A DNA stretch of 64,000 bases from Rufibacter roseolus. Lineage in GTDB: Bacteria > Bacteroidota > Bacteroidia > Cytophagales > Hymenobacteraceae. The translations under genes and the position numbers were made by a program. Below the pieces are notes generated by a model that saw only the letters and a program-made list of their open reading frames with translations, was not told the origin of the DNA and made no database searches. Position 1 is the stretch's first letter. The number at the start of each line of letters is the position of its first letter. Shown in pieces: positions 25,630-33,556 of the stretch. The stretch covers positions 558,001 to 622,000 of the forward strand of contig NZ_JAFMSU010000001.1 in the NCBI RefSeq assembly GCF_017916365.1. The letters run 5' to 3'.

Positions 25630-28600
25630 TTTCACACCTTCCGTAAATATAGTTAGAGATACCAATGTAGACTATTTCTACATACCAACCCCTAACGCGA
25701 AACGGGTGATTGGGCAAATGGTGGATGATTTTAGAAAAGGTATTCGTGCCTTTAATCTAATTGGATCTTACGGGACAGGTAAGTCCTCATTTTTACTTGC
25801 CTTAGAACAAAGCTTAAGAGGTTTAAAGCCTTATTTTAATGCTAAGTTTTTACAAGAGCCAAATTTTGATGTCATCAAGGTTGTTGGTTCTTATAACAGT
25901 ATCATTGATACCCTAGCAGCAACCTTACAAGTTAAGGCAAAGGAGAATCTGCCTGAGAACGTATTGTCAGAAATCTATAACAGGCACTATGATTTAGGTA
26001 AAAATGGATTATTGTTCATTGAAATCGATGAGTTTGGTAAGTTGTTAGAATACGCTGCTCAGAATAATCCTGAGCAGGAACTGTATTTTGTGCAGCAGTT
26101 AGCTGAGTTTGCCAACAACCCCGAGTACAACATTGTACTAATAACTACCATACACCAAGGGTTTGAAAGCTACGCCTATGGGCTTACGCCTGCCCAGCGA
26201 CAGGAATGGACAAAGGTAAAAGGTCGCTTTAGAGAAATTACTTTCAATGAACCGGTAGAGCAGCTGCTTTTTCTAGCGGCAGAGCACATTGCTGCTGCTA
26301 CAGATTTCAAAGCGCCAAAGAAAGAAGTAAAAGCAGCCTATAAAATATTTGCTGGTTCAAAGGCATTCCATAATACGGCTTACAGTAATGAGATTAGTGA
26401 GAAGTTATTTCCACTTGACCTCTTTGCAGCAAACATTTTAACCTTGTCTTTGCAGCGATATGGACAGAATGAGCGTTCTCTGTTTTCATTTTTAGAAGCA
26501 ACAGATCATACCAGTATTGCACGGTTTAGAAAGACGGATTCTCCTTTTTATAACTTGGCAAATGTTTATGATTATCTAAACTTCAATTTCTATTCATTTC
26601 TTGCTTCAAAGTATAATCCTGATCATTCCGCATGGTTCGCTATAAAGGTAGCCCTAGAGCAAGTAGAGAATAGTTTTGAGACAAATTTAGAAGCTTATTC
26701 TAGAATTGTAAAAGCAATAGGTTTATTAAGCATCTATGCAGCAGCTGGTTCAAATCTGAACAAGAGCTTTTTGGTTGCCTATGCCACACTTTGTTTAGGA
26801 ATACTAGATGCAGAGGTTTTGATAAATGATCTAGAATCTAAATCAAAGCAAATCATCTTATACAGGAATTATAGTAAGCGGTATATCTTATCTGAAGGAA
26901 CGGATGTCGACATTGAAGGAGAGTTGATTAAAGCGGCAGACTCTGTAAATGAAATTACAGATGTGAAAACTGTCCTTGAGAAATACTTAGATCAAGATCC
27001 AGTTCTAGCTAGGTCATATTTTTACTGGACAGGTACTCCGCGCTACTTTAGCTATCAGATTAAAGAAGATCTTGAGGCAGATGTTCCGCAAGGAGAAATA
27101 GATGGTTTCATTAACTTGATCTTTAATGAGAGATTAAATGTTGAAGAAGTTCAAAAGTCATCCAAAGAGCAGAAAGAGGCGATTCTGTATGGTTACTTCA
27201 AAAACTCTAAAGAAATAAAAAACCTCTTGTATGAGATTGAGAAAACTGAGAGGGTTTTACAAGAAAACAGAAACGATAAAACAGCAAGAAGAGAATTAGA
27301 GAATATCATACTTCACCAAAAGAACTTGCTCCAACATTATATAGATAGGAATCTATTTGGTGAGAAAAGTGAAGTGGTTTGGTTTTGGAATGGCGAAAAG
27401 CGGACTCTTGAAGATAGAAAAGACTTCATTGTGTTGCTATCAATGATTTGCGCTCAAGTATATGCAGATACGCCAACCTTCAATAATGAATTGGTGAACA
27501 AACACCGTATTTCTGGAGCCGTTCATAGTGCCAAAAGGAATTACTTCAAAGCCTTGGCAAACCATTGGATGGAAAAGGATCTTGGGTTTGCAACAGACAG
27601 ATTCCCCGCTGAGAAAACCATCTACATCACATTGCTGAAACAGAATGGTCTTTCTCCTTACATAGATGTAGTAGGGCAAGATATTTCTGTATCTGAAGGT
27701 TCGTCCTTTAAGGCACTTTGGAATTGTTCCCTTCACTTTCTAAATAAAGCTAAGAAGGAAAAGACCAACCTAAATGAATTTGTAGAGGAGCTGAATAAAC
27801 GACCTTTGAAATTAAAGCAAGGTTTAATTGGCTTCTGGGTGCCAACCTTTCTTTTCTTGAAGCGAAATGATTTAGCTTTATTTGGGGAGAATGGTTATAT
27901 ACCTGTTTTAAATGATGAAATCTTAGAGCTTATTTCTAAAGAGCCGAAGGCTTTTTGGGTAAAGGCATTTGATATTGAAGGTGTTAAGTTAGATATCTTC
28001 AATAGCTACCGCCTGTTCTTAAATCAGGAGGTGAAGGAGAAAGTAGATAACCAGACTTTTATTCAGACCATTAAGCCTTTCTTAACTTTTTATAGAGATC
28101 TACCTGCATACGCTAAAAATACTAAACGCTTAAGCAGAGAGGCGTTAGCTATTCGTACTGCTATTTCTAAGTCAGAAGATCCTGAAAAAACCTTCTTCGA
28201 AGATTTCCCAAGTGCGTTAGGCATTTCCTTTAGTCAATTAAAAGCAGATGCGATTAGTTTAAATGACTACATCTCTACGCTGCAAGATGCTATAAGGGAA
28301 GTAAGGACTAGTTATGACGGTTTAGTAGATAGAGTAGAAGAATTTATTCAAAATGAGTTGCTGTATGAACGCTGCTCCTTTGAGGAGTATAAGAATAAAC
28401 TTCAGTCACGCTATAAAAAGCTGAAGAAGCATTTGCTATTACCTTACCAAAAGACTTTTATCCAACGCTTAGACTCTGTTTTAGACGACCGTAAAGCATG
28501 GCTAAATTCAATAGGACAAGCAGTTGTAGGCAAATCCTTAGAGAACCTGAAGGATGAAGAGGAGATTCTGCTGTATGAAAAGTTCAAGACGTTAATTTTA

Positions 28601-28840
28601 GATCTAGATAGTTTAACTGAACTTTCTAAATCTGAAATTGATGAAGAGAAAGAAGAAGTACTAGGAGTACAAATTGAATCCTTTGCAGCAGGAGTTACCC
28701 GGAGTACTCTTAGATTGCCTATGAGTAAGAGTACTGAAGTAGATGTCATCAAAGACTCTTTATTAGGAGTTCTTTCAAAAGATGATAGCTTAAATATTGC
28801 GGCATTGGCCAAACTTTTAAAAGAAATAGTATCGAAATGA
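25619..28840 (+). CDS. sspC: SspC-like large P-loop ATPase
   Basis: A 1073-residue ATPase. The Walker A motif is GSYGTGKSS at residues 49-57, Walker B is LLFIEIDEFGK at 131-141, and VLITTIHQGFESYAYGL follows as a sensor-like strand. The remaining 850 residues are helical with coiled-coil stretches (for instance 545-580 and 950-1000) and no second catalytic motif that I can see. In sspBCD loci the large ATPase between the DUF4007 protein and the PAPS-reductase-like protein is SspC. It overlaps sspB by 11 bases and sspD by the ATGA tetranucleotide, so the three are translationally coupled. No resemblance to BREX BrxC was found beyond the P-loop. Confidence 0.82.
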   Translation: MKYNFTPSVNIVRDTNVDYFYIPTPNAKRVIGQMVDDFRKGIRAFNLIGSYGTGKSSFLLALEQSLRGLKPYFNAKFLQEPNFDVIKVVGSYNSIIDTLAATLQVKAKENLPENVLSEIYNRHYDLGKNGLLFIEIDEFGKLLEYAAQNNPEQELYFVQQLAEFANNPEYNIVLITTIHQGFESYAYGLTPAQRQEWTKVKGRFREITFNEPVEQLLFLAAEHIAAATDFKAPKKEVKAAYKIFAGSKAFHNTAYSNEISEKLFPLDLFAANILTLSLQRYGQNERSLFSFLEATDHTSIARFRKTDSPFYNLANVYDYLNFNFYSFLASKYNPDHSAWFAIKVALEQVENSFETNLEAYSRIVKAIGLLSIYAAAGSNLNKSFLVAYATLCLGILDAEVLINDLESKSKQIILYRNYSKRYILSEGTDVDIEGELIKAADSVNEITDVKTVLEKYLDQDPVLARSYFYWTGTPRYFSYQIKEDLEADVPQGEIDGFINLIFNERLNVEEVQKSSKEQKEAILYGYFKNSKEIKNLLYEIEKTERVLQENRNDKTARRELENIILHQKNLLQHYIDRNLFGEKSEVVWFWNGEKRTLEDRKDFIVLLSMICAQVYADTPTFNNELVNKHRISGAVHSAKRNYFKALANHWMEKDLGFATDRFPAEKTIYITLLKQNGLSPYIDVVGQDISVSEGSSFKALWNCSLHFLNKAKKEKTNLNEFVEELNKRPLKLKQGLIGFWVPTFLFLKRNDLALFGENGYIPVLNDEILELISKEPKAFWVKAFDIEGVKLDIFNSYRLFLNQEVKEKVDNQTFIQTIKPFLTFYRDLPAYAKNTKRLSREALAIRTAISKSEDPEKTFFEDFPSALGISFSQLKADAISLNDYISTLQDAIREVRTSYDGLVDRVEEFIQNELLYERCSFEEYKNKLQSRYKKLKKHLLLPYQKTFIQRLDSVLDDRKAWLNSIGQAVVGKSLENLKDEEEILLYEKFKTLILDLDSLTELSKSEIDEEKEEVLGVQIESFAAGVTRSTLRLPMSKSTEVDVIKDSLLGVLSKDDSLNIAALAKLLKEIVSK

Positions 28841-29943
28841 GTAATGTAAGGCATGTATTGGGCATTTCAGGAGGGAAAGACAGTGCCGCTTTGGCTATTT
28901 ACCTAAAACAGAACTACCCAGCTTTAAACATTGATTACTATACCACAGATACAGGTAAAGAGTTAGACGAGACCTACCAGCTCATTGAGAACCTAGAAGT
29001 CTATTTAGGAAAGAAGATTACGTTGTTGAAGGCAGCCGAAGGGAGCCACGTGGATTCCTTTGACCATTTCTTAAAAATGTATGGAGGCTATTTACCTTCT
29101 TCTAACTCACGCTGGTGTACCAAAAAGCTGAAGTTAGAGCCTTTTGAAAAGTATGTAGGCAATGACCTGGTAGTTTCTTATGTGGGTATTAGAGGAGATG
29201 AAGACCGTGAAGGGTATATCTCAAAGAAATCAAATATCCAATCCATCTTTCCATTTAGAAAAAATATCTTCAGCGAAGATGTAATTACCAAGTTTATCAA
29301 TAATAACAACACAGAGAAGTTGATTACCCTTACTGATGTTATAGATCTTGGTAGAAGAAGAGATAAAATCATTGATATCTTAGCCAAACCTATTGCTTTG
29401 AACTTTAACCAGCAAAGCAAAATGGACCAGCTCTTCAATCAAGGGATAAAAGAGACTAACCGCCTCATCTTTGAATTTTTAAAATCTACAGATTACCCCT
29501 TAGCTAAAGAGGAAGATTTTCCGCTCATAGACAATGAAGAAGTTCTAGTAAGGGATGATATTTTTAGGATTTTAGAAGAAAGTGGCGTAGGTATACCTGC
29601 CTATTATAAGAAAGTTGATTTTGAGGTTGAAGATAAAAAAGGACAATATGCTAGAAGCCGCTCAGGCTGCTATTTTTGCTTCTTCCAACAAAAAATAGAA
29701 TGGGTTTGGCTTTATGAGCAACATCCAGAGCTGTTTCAGAAAGCATTGGATTATGAAAAAGCCGGATATAATTGGAATCAAGAGGAAACCTTATCAGAGT
29801 TAATCTTGCCAGAAAGAATAAAACAGATTAAAGAAGATTATATTAAGCGTCAAGAACGTACTCAGTCAAACATGAAGTCCTCGTTTCTTTTAGATATTTT
29901 GGACGATTCTGAAACAGAAGGCTGTGCTGCTTGCTTTATATAA
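28837..29943 (+). CDS. sspD: SspD/DndC-like ATP pyrophosphatase (PAPS reductase family)
   Basis: A 368-residue protein with the PP-loop SGGKDSAALA (residues 11-20) of PAPS-reductase-type ATP pyrophosphatases, then YTTDTGKELDETY. Cys94 (SRWCTKK), Cys278 and Cys281 (SGCYFCFF) and Cys363/Cys366 (EGCAACFI) are candidates for the Fe-S ligands known in DndC/SspD. These enzymes activate the DNA backbone or sulfur for phosphorothioate formation. The ATGA overlap with sspC and the abutting next gene place it in the middle of the operon. The extra terminal Cys pair is worth noting. sspA, the usual sulfur donor, is not in the window. Confidence 0.88.
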   Translation: MSNVRHVLGISGGKDSAALAIYLKQNYPALNIDYYTTDTGKELDETYQLIENLEVYLGKKITLLKAAEGSHVDSFDHFLKMYGGYLPSSNSRWCTKKLKLEPFEKYVGNDLVVSYVGIRGDEDREGYISKKSNIQSIFPFRKNIFSEDVITKFINNNNTEKLITLTDVIDLGRRRDKIIDILAKPIALNFNQQSKMDQLFNQGIKETNRLIFEFLKSTDYPLAKEEDFPLIDNEEVLVRDDIFRILEESGVGIPAYYKKVDFEVEDKKGQYARSRSGCYFCFFQQKIEWVWLYEQHPELFQKALDYEKAGYNWNQEETLSELILPERIKQIKEDYIKRQERTQSNMKSSFLLDILDDSETEGCAACFI

Positions 29944-31596
29944 ATGAAAGAAATTATAAGATATCTTTTTGAAAATTCAGATCAGCGGGAGTGCTTTTAT
30001 GATTCTCTAGGGAATGTAACGTTTACTTTTAATCAAATTTATGTTTCCGTAAATTTTGATGAAGAATTAGAGTTTGAAGATAGCTTTAACTATATAAGAG
30101 ATGTAATTGAGCTAGATGAAATTGTTGAAGGAAGGAGTCTGTCTGAGTTTAGAATATGTTTATCTGAATACTTGGGTGCCAGAGAAGATGTAATCTCTTT
30201 CAATGAGAATGATAAAAAGTATTATTATTCTTATTTGCCAATTTCTATCACAAATTCAATATTGATTCTTGTACGAGAGTTAAGAAAATTAATAAATCCT
30301 CACATTGTAAAAAATTATAGATTCGATATTAATAACCCAAGTGGTGGATTTTGTAATACAGAACCAAATTATGAGGGATATATATATATATTAGTTTCAT
30401 TGGTGAATTTAGAAGCAGTTAAGAGTATTGTAGCCATATTCAAAAAAATCAAGCTGCTTGAAATACCTTGTAATTATTGTATCACTTTCATTAAAGAGCA
30501 TAATGTAAAGAATGATTTTGAGGCTCAATTCATAAACACAAGCACCAAAGTAAGAAGGTTAGGATATTTGAAGCTGTTTAGTAGTTTTATATATGAAAGG
30601 AAAAGAATACCTGAATCCTTTTTAAATAGAAAATTTGAACAATATGCTCTTTTATATAACTCTCATCTTGATGAAGCTATAAATGCAAAAGGAATTATAC
30701 AAGATGCAAATGGGAAGTCGGCTGCACCATATATAGAGCTTTTGAAAGAATTAGATTTAATCACTACAGTTAATAGAGTTGTTGTACCCACTAAATGGCT
30801 TAGAGTCTACCTAGCATTAAATGAAAACGATTATGACGAATCATTAAATGCCTTTTTATTGAATGATTTGGATAAACTTTTTTTCTTAGAAATTATATTA
30901 AAGAAAGATTTTCTATATTTCTCGTTGGTGTTAGAATATGTATATTCGAATGATAGCATAAGTATCAAGGACTTAATCAAAAATTTTCAAGGCTTGTTGT
31001 TAGAAAGAATAAGTGCGCTTCAACAACAAATTGGTTATAGAAATACTAAAGCTATTTCAGAGTTGAAGGTTATAGAAAAGAGAGTCTTAGATTGGAAGAA
31101 AGCTGAAGTTTACCTTGAACATATCATAATGCCTAGAATCAACTGGATGTTGGATCTTAGATTGATAGATTTAGAAAATGGCTTAATACAAATAACAGAA
31201 AATGGCAAAAGGCTATGTATAGAACTTTGCTATTGGATTGATATTGGAGCTGAATACGTAACTGACTCTTCTGATTTCATTAGAAGGTTTTATCCAGCTA
31301 TATACTTTATTACTTATAAAGGGTCTCCCGGCGTCAGTGCATCTAGAGAAGAGATTTTGTCAAGAATTGTAAATAATATAGAAAAAAGCTTTGTTCTTTT
31401 CAAGACCTTAGCTCCCAATAGAGTCACTTCTTCACAAGCAATCACATATTCTAAATACCAAATGTGCTTAAGTAATGGTTATGCTGTTAGTGAAAGATTT
31501 CATATTAAAATGTTAGAGACAGAATTGCGTGAGAAATTTATCTATAAATATCAACCACAGTATAGTGATGGATATATTCAAAATATTAACAAATAA
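29944..31596 (+). CDS. unrecognised 550 aa protein of the ssp cassette (candidate SspF)
   Basis: I do not recognise a domain with confidence. The protein is soluble, without signal peptide, very AT-rich in codons (many Ile, Leu, Asn, Lys) and predominantly helical. Two parts look like winged helices: residues about 255-290 (AAPYIELLKELDLITTVNRV followed by VVPTKWLRVYL) and about 415-440 (WMLDLRLIDLENGLIQITEN), a pattern seen in DNA-binding adaptors. It starts directly at the sspD stop and ends three bases before the ATPase gene. Position after sspBCD and before an ATPase and a nuclease fits the first gene of an sspFGH-type effector, but that mapping is inference. Confidence 0.7.
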   Translation: MKEIIRYLFENSDQRECFYDSLGNVTFTFNQIYVSVNFDEELEFEDSFNYIRDVIELDEIVEGRSLSEFRICLSEYLGAREDVISFNENDKKYYYSYLPISITNSILILVRELRKLINPHIVKNYRFDINNPSGGFCNTEPNYEGYIYILVSLVNLEAVKSIVAIFKKIKLLEIPCNYCITFIKEHNVKNDFEAQFINTSTKVRRLGYLKLFSSFIYERKRIPESFLNRKFEQYALLYNSHLDEAINAKGIIQDANGKSAAPYIELLKELDLITTVNRVVVPTKWLRVYLALNENDYDESLNAFLLNDLDKLFFLEIILKKDFLYFSLVLEYVYSNDSISIKDLIKNFQGLLLERISALQQQIGYRNTKAISELKVIEKRVLDWKKAEVYLEHIIMPRINWMLDLRLIDLENGLIQITENGKRLCIELCYWIDIGAEYVTDSSDFIRRFYPAIYFITYKGSPGVSASREEILSRIVNNIEKSFVLFKTLAPNRVTSSQAITYSKYQMCLSNGYAVSERFHIKMLETELREKFIYKYQPQYSDGYIQNINK

Positions 31597-31598
31597 CA

Positions 31599-32717
31599 AT
31601 GTCTTACGAAGAATTATTTAATTTAAAATCAAATCCTTTCAGACTGACGCCTGCAGTAAAATCTGAAGAGATCGTCTGGGCTGGATTTCCAGAAGTTAAG
31701 GAGAAGTTTGAAAAAAGAATTATTCGTTCTATTAAAATACCGAATTCTTCCTTGGTTTTGAATTGGGGTGAATACGGTAGCGGGAAAACTCATGCAGCAA
31801 GATATTTTGGCAAAAGAACTGTTTTACAGGATTTAGCTGAAAGAGCTAATGGGGAGATCCCCTTTTTTCTATTTGTAACTTTGCCAAAGGGGAAGTCACC
31901 AATAGAAGATTTTTATATCTCAATTATTGATAAACTTGATATAAGAGATTTAAGATCAAAGTTTAACTCTCGAGCAGGAGATCTTAATCCATACATTGAT
32001 AGTATCGGAGATAATAATCATATAAAGAGTATACTTAAGACTGTCTTTTTAGGAGATGGTGATATAAATATTTTAAAAAAGTATTTATATGGTAATATAA
32101 CTGCTTCAGATGCAAGAGAGCTGTCTCCCTCTGGTATACTTAGAGCTCTTTCTCCTGATTCTGATTATTCTAAGCTTTTATCAGGTTTATTTTCATGTAT
32201 TACTTTTGAAAAGGCTTTCTATTCATCTGTAATTTTGTGGATTGATGAGTTTGAGGATATTGCAACAATGACAAAGGTTAATGGTGATAAGACTAATTCT
32301 TTTCTAAGAGAGCTCTTGGATAATACACCAAACAATCTTATGATTTTTCTTAATCTTACTCAATCTGCTCTTTTCAATATCGAAGATTTAGGTGAATACA
32401 TTAGTGAAGCTGTTAAGTCTAGAATAAAGGAAAGGATTAATTTCGAGCTTCCTTCGATTAACGACCTCCTTCAGTATGTTCAAGATTTAATTTCATTCTT
32501 TAGAGTAAATCCAGATAATAATGGAGGTAATCCCTTTTTTCCCTTCAATGAGGATTTGATAAAAATCATTGGGAACGAACTTGGTTCGGTTTCATTAAGG
32601 AGGTTTAATGAAGCATTAGGATTGTTGATTGAATTAGCCGAGTTAGATAGCTGCACTCCGATTGATACAGCCTATTATGAATTAAATAAAACAGATATAA
32701 TAGGCTGGAAGGAATAA
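31599..32717 (+). CDS. AAA ATPase of the ssp cassette (candidate SspFGH component)
   Basis: A 372-residue ATPase. Walker A is GEYGSGKTHAARYF (residues 57-70) and Walker B is VILWIDEFEDIA with Asp216-Glu217; FLNLTQSALFNIEDLG is a sensor-1-like strand. The N-terminal SYEELFNLKSNPFRLTPA resembles ExeA/TniB/Orc-like AAA proteins that load onto DNA. C-terminal residues (GSVSLRRFNEALGLLIELAE) look like a lid or winged domain. It lies between the 550 aa protein and a PIN nuclease, with gaps of 2 and 5 bases, so the three are probably one complex. Function in phage defence is inferred. Confidence 0.8.
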   Translation: MSYEELFNLKSNPFRLTPAVKSEEIVWAGFPEVKEKFEKRIIRSIKIPNSSLVLNWGEYGSGKTHAARYFGKRTVLQDLAERANGEIPFFLFVTLPKGKSPIEDFYISIIDKLDIRDLRSKFNSRAGDLNPYIDSIGDNNHIKSILKTVFLGDGDINILKKYLYGNITASDARELSPSGILRALSPDSDYSKLLSGLFSCITFEKAFYSSVILWIDEFEDIATMTKVNGDKTNSFLRELLDNTPNNLMIFLNLTQSALFNIEDLGEYISEAVKSRIKERINFELPSINDLLQYVQDLISFFRVNPDNNGGNPFFPFNEDLIKIIGNELGSVSLRRFNEALGLLIELAELDSCTPIDTAYYELNKTDIIGWKE

Positions 32718-32722
32718 TATGT

Positions 32723-33550
32723 ATGTTATATATCCTAGATGCTTGTACAATAATTAATTTGCTTCATATTGACGAAGATGAATATTTATTAAAAAAAATT
32801 TCTTCTTTTGAATTCCATATTTGCAAAGATGTTTTTGATGAAGTTAATAAGAATGTATTTAAAAAATTTAATAGTATCATTCCTTACCCCTCAGATAAGC
32901 ATTCTATTATTGAGTATAAGTTAAACTACTTCAGAGAGAAAATTTATTTTGATGAAAGCTTTAATGATCTTGAGTCAGATATTGGTGAACTTTTAGATTA
33001 CAAAAAAAGGAATGGTGAATTCTACTGCGCCCTTTTATCGTTCTATTTGAACATATTTAGCAAATCTCATATAGTTTTGTTTACTGATGATGGCCCTGCC
33101 AAGGAGTTTTTCAGTCCACATTTTCTGCATCACCGAGTTGGGTATATTGAAGATACTGTTGATTTACTTATTCATTTGTATAGACATAACGATGATTTCT
33201 CTTCTAATGATTTAAAGAAATTTTTGTCTAATCTATATTTTGAATATTCCTCTGAGTTGAGTTCTCTGCAAAATGATCTTGAATCTTTTGAGATTCCCAA
33301 AGACCAGATAAGAAATTCTGACCTTAGGAATAAATTAGGTCAACTTAGGAATGCAATCCAAAGACTTGATATTGAATTCTTATCCAAAGCTTACCAAGAA
33401 GTTATGGCTAACGGCAAGAAGTTTTCTTCTCTTTACGGGGTTTTAGATAAATATAATTTTTTCTTCTATAAAAGGCCTAATACCGCCTTGTTTAATAAGG
33501 TTAAGAGTAATCGAGGCTTTGTTGATAGTAAACCTTTCTATAGATTTTAG
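32723..33550 (+). CDS. PIN-like nuclease of the ssp cassette (candidate SspFGH component)
   Basis: A 275-residue protein whose N-terminal half fits a PIN domain: MLYILDACTIINLL supplies Asp6, CKDVFDEVNKN supplies Glu40, KRNGEFYCALLSFYLN supplies Glu99 and IVLFTDDGPAKEFF supplies Asp122/Asp123, the acidic quartet for metal-dependent nucleic acid cleavage. The C-terminal half (residues 150-275) is helical and unassigned. An in-frame-adjacent ATG at 32719 is in another frame; the ATG at 32723 is used. It starts 5 bases after the ATPase gene and ends 6 bases before sspE. As an effector nuclease it would be controlled by the neighbouring ATPase. Confidence 0.78.
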   Translation: MLYILDACTIINLLHIDEDEYLLKKISSFEFHICKDVFDEVNKNVFKKFNSIIPYPSDKHSIIEYKLNYFREKIYFDESFNDLESDIGELLDYKKRNGEFYCALLSFYLNIFSKSHIVLFTDDGPAKEFFSPHFLHHRVGYIEDTVDLLIHLYRHNDDFSSNDLKKFLSNLYFEYSSELSSLQNDLESFEIPKDQIRNSDLRNKLGQLRNAIQRLDIEFLSKAYQEVMANGKKFSSLYGVLDKYNFFFYKRPNTALFNKVKSNRGFVDSKPFYRF

Positions 33551-33556
33551 GTTCCG

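Noticed and set aside
25619-28840. BREX system (BrxC-like ATPase with a PAPS-reductase gene, as in BREX type 4)
   Set aside because: No PglZ or BrxL is present, and the DUF4007 plus DUF262-DUF1524 genes fit the Ssp system better.
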